Source of the DNA: REEB470 sp032117095
Lineage (GTDB): Bacteria; Bacillota; Bacilli; Paenibacillales; YIM-B00363
Length of the DNA: 16,102 nucleotides
Direction: 5' to 3'
Assembly: GCA_032117095.1 (NCBI GenBank)
Contig: JAULZZ010000021.1
Location: 1 to 16,102 of the forward strand
Made by a program: the position numbers and the translations under genes. Below, piece by piece: positions 1 to 6,218 of the stretch (position 1 is the stretch's first letter; each line of letters starts with the position of its first letter). The notes beneath the pieces were generated by a model. It was not told the origin of the DNA. It made no database searches and saw only the letters and a list, made by a program, of their open reading frames with translations.

Positions 1-1
1 G

Positions 2-3000
2 GGAGAAGGAGCGAAGGAAACGCAAGCGGGATGGGTCGGGAAGAAAGGGGGAGAAGTCGTCGGGAGTGAGGAGAAAGTGACGACGGCTGTGGCGGTGGAA
101 GCGAACACGAATACGAACGCAAATGCGGATACGGGAGGGAGTGGGAATCCAACGCCCACGCCAAGTCCAACGCCCCCCCTAAGTCCTACACCAGTGAACA
201 CGGTGACGAAGATTACGAACGTGCAAGTGAGCGGGGTAGTAGCGCCCGTGGCGGGACAAGTGCCAGTGACGACGGCGATCGACAACGCCCAGTACAGTGG
301 CACGGTACAGTGGTTGCATGGGAATGGGGCGTTCGTGGCGGAGGAAGTGTACACTGCGATCGTGACGTTGACGCCAAAGGCAGGATATACGCTGAGTGGG
401 GTGCCAGCGAACACGTTCAAGGTGGCGGGTGCGGTGACGACACACGAGGCGGATGCAGGCGTCATTCGGGCGGAGTTCAACGGTTTGCAAACGGTGCCGT
501 CTGCGCTCGTATTGCCGACGCCCCAGCTCAACCAAAGCCCAGTGACGACGTGGAACGGGGCGACGATGACGGGAACGATCGTGTGGAGTGGCAATCCGCC
601 GACGTACCAAGCAAACGTGGCGTATACCGCGACGGTGACGTTGACGCCAAAGGCAGGGTATACGTTAAAGGGCATCGGGGCGAACACGTTCGTGGTGGCG
701 GGTGCGACGAGTGTGACGCACGGACGCAACAGCGGGGTGTTGACGGTGGTGTATCCGAAGCTGGTGAGTGTGACGACGGTGGGGTATGTGGGCAGTACGC
801 CAACGACGGGTGCGACACCGAGTGGGAGTGTGGTGGAGACGGCGCAGTACACGGGGACGGTGACATGGCTGGGAATGCTGACGAATGGGAAATTTGCGAC
901 CGAGACGGTGTACACGGCACGGTTGACGTTGACCGCGAAAGACGGGTATACACTGAGTGGGTTGCCGAGTGGATATTTCACGGTGACGGGAGCAACGGGG
1001 GCGACGGTGAGTGTGAACGGTGGGGTGATCGACGTGACGTTCCCGCCGCCGACGAACGATCGCAAGCGCGTGCCGAGCGGACGGGTGACGAGTGTACCGC
1101 TGGGATTGAACAATGCGGTAGGGGGAAGTGTCGGGGATTTTGAGCTGGGGATGACGGAAGTGACGTACAGTGTGTGGTATACGGTGCGCCTGTGGGCACA
1201 AGACAACGGATACACGTTTGCGAATGTTGGGGCAGCAGGTTCTGATGGAACGACTGGAGCAGTCCCAGGGGCAGGGGGACAAGAGCCAGTGACGGAAGTG
1301 AGCTGGCGGGATGCGGTCGTGTGGCTGAATGCGTATGCGGAAAACCACGGATTGACGCCGGTGTATCGGAATGGCAACGATGTGGTGTTAAAAGACGCAA
1401 CGAAGGCAGAAGTAGACGGAGCGGTCGTGAAGAGCGGTGCAGACGGATACCGGTTGCCGACGAGTGCGGAGTGGGAAGTGGCGGCACGGTGGCTAGGCAC
1501 GGGCAGTCCGAGCAGTGGGAGTTTGGCGACCGCACGGGTGGCGACGACGGAAGGGAGTACGGCGTATTATTGGACACCGGGCAGTTATGCGAGCGGTGCG
1601 GTGGAAGACGTCAACCACAGCGGGGCGACGGGAGCAGTGGCGTGGTACAGTGAAAATGGAGGTGGGAAGACGCAAGCGGTCGGCACGAAAGGGGCGAATG
1701 CGCTGGGGATGTACGACATGAGTGGGAACGTGCGGGAGTACACGTACAGTGCAGACGGGGACAGCCGGATCGTGCGTGGGGGGTCGGTGGCGAGTAGCGG
1801 GAGCAACGTACGGCTGGGCACAGGGACGAGCGTGAGCACGACGGTGACGAGTAGTTTCACCGGTTTGCGGATTGCAAAAAGTTTGCGGATTGTGGATGCG
1901 ACGACGATCGGCGGATTGACGGTGCCTGCGACAGGGGAGACGGCGGCGATGAGCGTGACGCCGACTTTGCAGTATACGGGGAGTGTGAGTTGGAGTCCAG
2001 CGTTGGCAGCAGGTGGGAAATTTGAGCCGGGCGTCGTGTATACGGCGAGCGTGGCGATGACGCCAAAGAGCGGGTATACGTTGGCTGGAGCGAGTGGGTT
2101 TGGTGTGGCAGGGTCGAGCAGTGTCGTGTTTGACGTGCATACGCACGTGCTGACGGTCGTGTTCCCACGGACGGCGTTGGGCGGGCCGATCAGCGGGGTG
2201 ACGGTGCCGGTGGCAGGGGTGGCGGATGCGACGGTGATCAACACGGCAGGATACAATGGCAATGTGAGTTGGAGCCCAGCATTGGAAGCAGGAGGCGTGT
2301 TCGGCGCAGACAAGACGTATACGGCGACGATGACGCTCAGTACGAAGAGCGGGTACACGTTCGCTGGGGTGAGTGCGAATAGTTTTGGCGTGGCAGGAGC
2401 GACGAGTGTGAACACCGTGGTAAACAGCAACAGTGAGGCAGTCGTCGTGACGGCCGTATTCCCGAAAACGGCGGTGACGGTGACACAGTTGGCGATCAGT
2501 GGACTCACTGCGCCGGTGATGGGCGCGACGGCAGGGAATAATGTGACGGTGACGAGTGATTATGCGAGTGGAAGCGTGAGTTGGAGTCCTGCGCTTAGCG
2601 GTGGGAAGTTCAACGCAGACACGGTGTACACGGCGACGGTGACGTTGGTTCCCGTGAGTGGGAAGACGGTGTATGGCGTAGGAGAGAATGCATATACACT
2701 GAGTGGAGCGACGAGCGTGAGCCACGTGGCGCACAGTGGGGTTGTCGTGGCGGTGTTCCCGAAAACAGATGCGACAGTGACGTTGCTTGCACTCGATGGA
2801 CTCACGGCGCCAGTGACGGGAGCGACAGCAGCGACGAGCGTGACGGAAACGGCGCAGTACACGGGGAGTGTGAGTTGGAGCCCAGCATTGGTAGACGGGA
2901 AGTTTGCGTCTGGCACGGGGTACGTGGCGACGGTGACATTGACGGCGAAGAGCGGGTATACGCTCATGGGCGTGGGAGCAAACACGTTCACGGCAGCAGG

Positions 3001-3865
3001 GGGTGTAGCGACACATGGGGCGAACAGTGGCGTCGTGACGGTGAGTTATGGACAGACGATGGTACTCGTGCCCGCATCATTGATTACATCTTTACCAATT
3101 GGAAGCGGAAATACGATCACGAGTGTGTCGATGTCGAATTTCCACATTGGGACGACGGAAGTGACAGGTGCGCTGTGGAGTGAAGTGCGGACGTGGGCGT
3201 ATTTGAACGGGTACACGAATATAAACGCAGGGAGTAATGCAGGGAGTACGACGTTGCCGATAGCGAGTGTGAGTTGGTACGACGTCGTCGTGTGGTTGAA
3301 TGCGTATTCGGAGCGGACGGGACTCGTGCCCGTGTATCGGGATACGAGCGGGAACGTGTTGAGAGATGGGAGTGCGACGACAGCACTGAACAGTGCGGTG
3401 CAAAGCAACCACAACGGATACCGGTTGCCGACGGCAAACGAGTGGGAAATGGCAGCGAGATGGCTGGGGACGACGCAGCCGACGGTGGGGAGTTTGATCA
3501 CGGAGCGGATCACGACAACAAACAATGGCGTGACGTATTATTGGACACCGGGGAACTATGCGAGTGGTGCGACGGAAAACACATCGAACGCTACAGAGAT
3601 GCAAGCGGTGGGGTGGTACGGTGCGAATGCAGGAGGGGCTGCGAAAGCGGTCGGTGGCAAGCGTGCGAACGCCTTGGGCATGTACGACGTGAGTGGGAAC
3701 GTGTGGGAGTGGCAGTTTACGTCGACTGGGGGGATAAACCGTGGGATCCGTAGCGGCTGCTGGGGCCATGACTGCAGCCTCATGACCGTGAGCAGCGTCC
3801 TCAGCTACGCACCGGGCGACATCGGCACGACTATCGGCTTCCGCTTAGCGAGGACTTCCCTTTGA
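2..3865 (+). CDS. Surface-type protein with seven Ig-like repeats and two SUMF1/FGE-like domains; probable DGR target (5' partial)
   Basis: The frame is open from base 2 to the TGA at 3863-3865, so the N-terminus probably lies outside the window. The first in-window start candidate is GTG 77, with a purine-rich stretch only 3 nt upstream. No signal peptide is visible. Numbered from GTG 77, there is a Pro/Thr linker (about 25-42), three repeats (about 43-328), SUMF1-like domain 1 (about 329-605), four repeats (about 606-994) and SUMF1-like domain 2 (995-1262). Both domains carry GYRLPT..EWE.AARW and ALGMYD.SGNV. Domain 1 ends GLRIAKS and domain 2 ends GFRLARTSL. This fold is C-type-lectin-like and is used both by formylglycine-generating enzymes and by DGR variable proteins. 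The catalytic Cys pair of true FGE is not in place, so binding or display is more likely than sulfatase activation. The final 40 or so codons have a distinct composition. Confidence 0.85.
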   Translation, partial: GEGAKETQAGWVGKKGGEVVGSEEKVTTAVAVEANTNTNANADTGGSGNPTPTPSPTPPLSPTPVNTVTKITNVQVSGVVAPVAGQVPVTTAIDNAQYSGTVQWLHGNGAFVAEEVYTAIVTLTPKAGYTLSGVPANTFKVAGAVTTHEADAGVIRAEFNGLQTVPSALVLPTPQLNQSPVTTWNGATMTGTIVWSGNPPTYQANVAYTATVTLTPKAGYTLKGIGANTFVVAGATSVTHGRNSGVLTVVYPKLVSVTTVGYVGSTPTTGATPSGSVVETAQYTGTVTWLGMLTNGKFATETVYTARLTLTAKDGYTLSGLPSGYFTVTGATGATVSVNGGVIDVTFPPPTNDRKRVPSGRVTSVPLGLNNAVGGSVGDFELGMTEVTYSVWYTVRLWAQDNGYTFANVGAAGSDGTTGAVPGAGGQEPVTEVSWRDAVVWLNAYAENHGLTPVYRNGNDVVLKDATKAEVDGAVVKSGADGYRLPTSAEWEVAARWLGTGSPSSGSLATARVATTEGSTAYYWTPGSYASGAVEDVNHSGATGAVAWYSENGGGKTQAVGTKGANALGMYDMSGNVREYTYSADGDSRIVRGGSVASSGSNVRLGTGTSVSTTVTSSFTGLRIAKSLRIVDATTIGGLTVPATGETAAMSVTPTLQYTGSVSWSPALAAGGKFEPGVVYTASVAMTPKSGYTLAGASGFGVAGSSSVVFDVHTHVLTVVFPRTALGGPISGVTVPVAGVADATVINTAGYNGNVSWSPALEAGGVFGADKTYTATMTLSTKSGYTFAGVSANSFGVAGATSVNTVVNSNSEAVVVTAVFPKTAVTVTQLAISGLTAPVMGATAGNNVTVTSDYASGSVSWSPALSGGKFNADTVYTATVTLVPVSGKTVYGVGENAYTLSGATSVSHVAHSGVVVAVFPKTDATVTLLALDGLTAPVTGATAATSVTETAQYTGSVSWSPALVDGKFASGTGYVATVTLTAKSGYTLMGVGANTFTAAGGVATHGANSGVVTVSYGQTMVLVPASLITSLPIGSGNTITSVSMSNFHIGTTEVTGALWSEVRTWAYLNGYTNINAGSNAGSTTLPIASVSWYDVVVWLNAYSERTGLVPVYRDTSGNVLRDGSATTALNSAVQSNHNGYRLPTANEWEMAARWLGTTQPTVGSLITERITTTNNGVTYYWTPGNYASGATENTSNATEMQAVGWYGANAGGAAKAVGGKRANALGMYDVSGNVWEWQFTSTGGINRGIRSGCWGHDCSLMTVSSVLSYAPGDIGTTIGFRLARTSL
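203..1054 (+). repeat. Three tandem Ig-like protein repeats (about 95 aa each)
   Basis: Three successive units each contain a TGTV.W segment, then YTA.(V/L)TLT.K.GYTL.G, a (V/F).(V/T)(A/T)GA segment, and a final V..(E/V/T)F or VYP strand. This alternating beta-strand pattern resembles bacterial Ig-like surface repeats. At DNA level the phrase around YTATVTLTPKAGYTL is nearly identical between units, pointing to duplication. The Pfam family is not assigned here. Confidence 0.8.
1061..1891 (+). other. SUMF1/FGE-like domain 1 (non-variable copy)
   Basis: Residues about 329-605 from GTG 77. It begins with VPSGRVTSVPLG and FELGMTEVT, continues through GYRLPTSAEWEVAARW and ALGMYDMSGNVREY, and ends RIVRGGS then GLRIAKS. 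The end is homologous to that of domain 2, but its codons follow the ACG/GTG/AGT habit of the rest of the gene. It therefore does not look like a mutagenised variable region. Confidence 0.75.
1892..3058 (+). repeat. Four tandem Ig-like protein repeats (about 97 aa each)
   Basis: Four further units share GSVSWSPAL or GNVSWSPAL, YTAT(V/M)TL..KSGYT(L/F), (S/G)GATSV and a closing VVAVFPKT-type strand. They resemble one another more than the three N-terminal units do, suggesting a later expansion. They separate the two SUMF1-like domains and probably act as a stalk. Confidence 0.8.
3059..3862 (+). other. SUMF1/FGE-like domain 2 (C-terminal)
   Basis: Residues 995-1262 from GTG 77. The motifs are FHIGTTEVTGALW, GYRLPTANEWEMAARW, ALGMYDVSGNVWEW, GIRSGCW and GFRLARTSL. 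The GYRLPT...GNVWEW...GFR order is the SUMF1/FGE signature. Two Cys codons (3758 and 3773) lie in the atypical 3' segment, but they do not align with the catalytic Cys pair of FGE. Confidence 0.8.
3737..3856 (+). other. Probable DGR variable region (VR)
   Basis: From ATC 3746 to CGC 3844, 24 of 33 codons end in C (AGC, GGC, TGC, GAC, CTC, GTC, ATC, TAC and similar). The gene upstream prefers ACG, GCG, GTG, AGT and GGG. NNC codons are what adenine-directed mutagenesis of AAC codons produces in DGR target genes. The segment sits at the extreme 3' end of a C-type-lectin-fold domain and ends in GFRLAR, as in known FGE-type DGR targets. No second copy (template repeat) and no reverse transcriptase are visible in the window. 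Confidence 0.65.
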
Positions 3866-3910
3866 TCTTTTGCATTTTTACCTTTTAACCTTTTGAATGG
3901 TTTAGTAGTT

Positions 3911-3934
3911 GAACTTGTACGTGAACTTGTACGT
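3911..3934 (+). repeat. 12-bp tandem direct repeat
   Basis: GAACTTGTACGT occurs twice back to back (3911-3922 and 3923-3934), followed by a partial third GAA. It lies in the non-coding stretch between the surface-protein gene and the first hairpin. Confidence 0.9.
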
Positions 3935-3948
3935 GAAGTAAAGGGGTT

Positions 3949-3977
3949 TCCTACGAAACACAGCGTGTTTCGTAGGA
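3949..3977. repeat. Hairpin 1: 13-bp stem, 3-nt loop
   Basis: CCTACGAAACAC (3950-3961), loop AGC, then its exact complement (3965-3976). A T-A pair at 3949/3977 extends the stem. No T-run follows on the plus strand (GGGGGTATAAAAAA), so it is not a textbook terminator, though it could block RNA decay or end transcription in either direction. Confidence 0.9.
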
Positions 3978-3991
3978 GGGGGTATAAAAAA

Positions 3992-4052
3992 GCGCTCCCA
4001 CACAAGAGCCCGCCACGCGGGAGCGTGGGAACGGGCTCTTGTGTGGGAGCGC
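3992..4052. repeat. Hairpin 2: perfect 21-bp stem with inner hairpin
   Basis: Bases 3992-4012 are perfectly complementary to 4032-4052. The 19-nt loop itself folds: CCACGC (4013-4018) pairs with GCGTGG (4023-4028) around a GGGA tetraloop. The arms are GC-rich. Confidence 0.9.
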
Positions 4053-4061
4053 GGGTAAACG

Positions 4062-4096
4062 CCGACGGCGGAAAGGCGCTGCCTTTCCGCCGTCGG
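4062..4096. repeat. Hairpin 3: perfect 16-bp stem, 3-nt loop
   Basis: CCGACGGCGGAAAGGC (4062-4077), loop GCT, then its exact complement (4081-4096). An AT-rich stretch follows (AAATATTTAATTAAG) rather than a clean T-run. It is the third tall dyad in a row downstream of the surface-protein gene. Confidence 0.9.
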
Positions 4097-4303
4097 GCAC
4101 CAAATATTTAATTAAGATAAATAAATGCGTCGCTGCGTGAGGAATTCCCTATGGGAGGGCTGTACAAAATGATACGAAACACGGTTTGAATACAGGAATG
4201 CTATTGGCTAAAAATTACTGTAATTTCTCCCAAAAGGAGTCGCTCTACATAGATGTTTTTAATCACTGTCCAGTATGAGGAGCGCACGCACTACGTTCCC
4301 ATG
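4097..4303. other. Intergenic stretch between hairpins and ftsW stop
   Basis: No credible gene is seen. It contains a small dyad around AATTACTGTAATT (about 4213) and CTCC(CAAAA)GGAG just after it; on the minus strand these could form a weak terminator for ftsW. It also holds one copy of a longer sequence (4241-4276) that recurs inverted near the right end of the window. Confidence 0.6.
4241..4276 (+). repeat. Copy A of a 36-37 bp dispersed inverted repeat
   Basis: An 18-base core (4248-4265, CATAGATGTTTTTAATCA) is identical to the reverse complement of 15953-15970. CGCT on one side and AGTAT on the other are also conserved. It lies in non-coding sequence just downstream of ftsW. It could be the end of an insertion sequence, a MITE remnant or another genome repeat. 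Confidence 0.75.
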
Positions 4304-5443
4304 CTAAGAGGAAGAACGCTTTGCACGGGGCAGCGATACCGTGCGTGAAATGCTCAATACGATGCCCATACTTGCCATACATACGATGAGGGAAGAACCG
4401 CCGGCGGAGATAAACGGCAACGTGACCCCAGTCAACGGAATGGCGCGCGAAACTCCCCCAATGTTAATGCACGTTTGGATCGTCAGCATCCCCATAATGC
4501 CAATGCCCACCAACGAGCCAAAACGATCTGGACACCGCAGCGACACGAGTATGCCTCTCCACATGTACAATACAAAGGCAAGCAAAAAGAGGCTGACCCC
4601 GATAAAACCGAACTCTTCCCCAATAATGGCGAATATAAAGTCATTTTGCGCCTCAGGCAAGTAAAACAATTTTTGGACACTTTGCCCAAAACCCGCCCCC
4701 GTGACGCCCCCGTGCCCAAACGCAATTTCTGCTTGTACGTGCTGCCAACACCATCCTTTGGCATCTTGCCAAGGATTTACATAACACCACAACCGCTGCA
4801 TCTGGTAGTTTCCACTGCCGACAGCTTGTCCGTTGAGCATGCCAAACAAGGCTGCGCCGATGCACACCGTGATTGCCGTGCCACCAATCCACAAATGCTT
4901 GGCATTGGCTCCCCCCACGATGACGAGCAGTAGCGCACACAGGACGAACACAACAGCCGAACCCAAATCTGGTTGGAGCATAATTAAGCCAAAAAACAGC
5001 CCCACGATGAGCAATACAGGCAACAAACCTTGGCGAAATGTACCGAACCGCTCGCCTTTTTTCGTGATTATGGCCGCAAGGTAAAGGACAATCGTCAGTT
5101 TGGCGACCTCAGCGGGTTGCAATGAAAAAGGCCCCAATAAGAGCCAACTGCGGGGGTATGTGCCTTGTGAGGCGACCAACACGAACACGAGCATGCCAAG
5201 GGTGAGCACAAATAAAGGCAAATACAAGATGCGCCATAGCCGATGGGGTATCTGCATAAAGGTGAATAGCAACACAAAACCGATCGCTGCTGCGAGCAAC
5301 TGTTTTTTTGTGTAAAACATCGGATCGCCTTGGAGATGCGCCGTTTCGGCAGAGCTGGCACTGTACACCATGACCATACCAAAGCCGACCCAAGCGATCG
5401 TCATCAGCAAAAGGATGAAATCCGGACTCCCTCGCCTTTTCAT
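4304..5443 (-). CDS. ftsW: FtsW/SpoVE-type SEDS peptidoglycan glycosyltransferase
   Basis: A 379-aa, highly hydrophobic protein with about ten membrane segments, the usual length for SEDS proteins. These polymerise lipid II into glycan strands, FtsW at the division septum and SpoVE in the sporulation septum or cortex. Visible signatures are MVMVYSASS near the first helix, LQPDLGSA (156-163), a YVNPWQD loop (221-227), and YLPEAQNDFIFA.IGEE (261-277). Asp268 of the last matches the essential extracellular acidic residue. LPFISAGGSSL lies near the C-terminus. The YLPE..NDFIF wording favours FtsW/SpoVE over RodA, but the two cannot be separated from sequence alone. The ATG at 5443 lies 4 nt after the upstream YugN-family stop with only a weak RBS, suggesting translational coupling. 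Confidence 0.88.
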   Translation of the reverse strand: MKRRGSPDFILLLMTIAWVGFGMVMVYSASSAETAHLQGDPMFYTKKQLLAAAIGFVLLFTFMQIPHRLWRILYLPLFVLTLGMLVFVLVASQGTYPRSWLLLGPFSLQPAEVAKLTIVLYLAAIITKKGERFGTFRQGLLPVLLIVGLFFGLIMLQPDLGSAVVFVLCALLLVIVGGANAKHLWIGGTAITVCIGAALFGMLNGQAVGSGNYQMQRLWCYVNPWQDAKGWCWQHVQAEIAFGHGGVTGAGFGQSVQKLFYLPEAQNDFIFAIIGEEFGFIGVSLFLLAFVLYMWRGILVSLRCPDRFGSLVGIGIMGMLTIQTCINIGGVSRAIPLTGVTLPFISAGGSSLIVCMASMGIVLSISRTVSLPRAKRSSS

Positions 5444-5447
5444 TTAC

Positions 5448-5795
5448 TTATGCCAATAATCTTTTTTTGAGTGCGGCGAGTCGTTCTTTGGCCACTTTGA
5501 GCACGGATTCGGGCACCGGAGAATCGTAATCCAACCCATGGGGAAACGTGCCACGCCCTAAATAAATGTGGTGAATATGCAGTACCGCAGCGGGATTTTC
5601 TAGTTTTCCAGACACCGTCCGTGTGTCGATGCGCAGAAAATAATCGGCACCCGTTTTTTGATCGACGATTTTCGCATCGTACGTCGCACGGGTATATTCC
5701 CATTGCCAACGCACAAAGCCAGTTTGTGCTGCATATTCATCCAAATGGTGCAACTCCATTTGCATTTGGCATAACGTATTGTCTTCGATGATCAC
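5448..5795 (-). CDS. YugN-like family protein
   Basis: A 115-aa soluble protein of unknown biochemical role. It resembles Bacillus YugN: GF...W.YTRATYDAK, YFLRIDT..VSGKLE, then a PHGLDY segment and a Leu/Lys-rich C-terminal helix. The start chosen is GTG 5795 (MIIEDNTLCQMQMELHHL), preceded 8 nt upstream by GAGGAGG. Extending to ATG 5852 would add a short hydrophobic stretch that overlaps this RBS and is not supported. It is the first gene of a two-gene minus-strand unit with ftsW, 4 nt apart. The family assignment rests on pattern memory and is moderately sure. Confidence 0.75.
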   Translation of the reverse strand: MIIEDNTLCQMQMELHHLDEYAAQTGFVRWQWEYTRATYDAKIVDQKTGADYFLRIDTRTVSGKLENPAAVLHIHHIYLGRGTFPHGLDYDSPVPESVLKVAKERLAALKKRLLA

Positions 5796-5875
5796 GATAA
5801 ATTCCTCCTCAGTCGAGATGAACAAAATGAAAGCGCAACCAGCCGATATCAAACAACAGTGGTTTTTCTTCTTTT

Positions 5876-5904
5876 ATCATAGTATGAAAAAGGAACAGAT
5901 GCAA
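5876..5904 (-). promoter_or_regulatory. Putative sigmaA promoter of yugN-ftsW
   Basis: On the minus strand a TTGCAT -35 (5899-5904) is followed after 17 nt by a TATGAT -10 (5876-5881), about 80 nt upstream of the GTG start. The -10 matches consensus at 5 of 6 positions; the -35 is weak. Confidence 0.5.
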
Positions 5905-5984
5905 CTTGCGACGGCGTGCCCAAAACACGAGACGTCCTCTTGTTGGAACGACTTCCCTTAGACTTTTGGGGAAAACGTGCATCG

Positions 5985-6013
5985 TTGGTCTCCCCTCCCT
6001 TGTATGATATAAT
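5985..6013 (+). promoter_or_regulatory. Putative argG promoter P1 (extended -10)
   Basis: TTGGTC (5985-5990), 17-nt spacer, TATAAT (6008-6013). A TG at 6005-6006 makes an extended -10 (TGATATAAT). It would give a leader of roughly 200 nt before the argG ATG. Confidence 0.6.
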
Positions 6014-6040
6014 GGGCAAAGAGGCGTTGGCTTCGCTGTG

Positions 6041-6069
6041 TTGACATACGATACGAATCAATACATAAC
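6041..6069 (+). promoter_or_regulatory. Putative argG promoter P2
   Basis: A consensus TTGACA (6041-6046) with a 17-nt spacer to CATAAC (6064-6069), a 4/6 -10. The first ATACGAATCA element (6051-6060) lies inside the spacer, where a repressor could act. Confidence 0.45.
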
Positions 6070-6172
6070 TCCCTGCAGAAAGGCTACGTTTTTCCACCAC
6101 GGGAGAAATATCGTTTGCTTTCCCGCACAAGGTAGCCCTCTGTGTGTATGTTTTCAATGATGTGATTCGTAT
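6051..6172 (+). promoter_or_regulatory. Nested inverted-repeat leader of argG
   Basis: Outer arms ATACGAATCA (6051-6060) and TGATTCGTAT (6163-6172) are exact complements. Inside them GGCTAC (about 6080) pairs with GTAGCC (about 6132), with CAGA/TCTG continuing the stem across a small internal loop, and CGGGA pairs with TCCCG at the tip. The leader RNA could fold into one long imperfect hairpin, or the outer arms could be paired operator sites. No T-box or S-box consensus was recognised. Confidence 0.55.
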
Positions 6173-6218
6173 GAGGCACTGCCACACCCATAGTGAAGTG
6201 AAAAAGGAGTGATCGGGT

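Noticed and set aside
1493..3016. 507-codon open frame on the minus strand opposite the surface-protein gene
   Set aside because: Its product is a low-complexity Arg/His-rich string mirroring the repeats. Biased codon use (ACG, GTG, GCG) removes stop codons from the opposite strand; no RBS or family motif is present.
203..3058. CRISPR-like array in the repetitive left gene
   Set aside because: The repeats are about 290 nt, in frame, translated and diverged; there are no short identical repeats with unique spacers.
3059..3862. Domain 2 as an active formylglycine-generating enzyme
   Set aside because: The two Cys codons are five residues apart as in FGE, but the first replaces the Ser of the RGGS turn, so neither aligns with the catalytic pair. 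Both are TGC in the segment that looks mutagenised.
5796..5852. Longer YugN-family start at 5852
   Set aside because: The extension covers the GAGGAGG site of GTG 5795 and has no RBS of its own.
6014..6218. T-box or SAM riboswitch in the argG leader
   Set aside because: No T-box AGGGTGGNACCGCG-like sequence or S-box core was found; only the nested inverted repeats are present.
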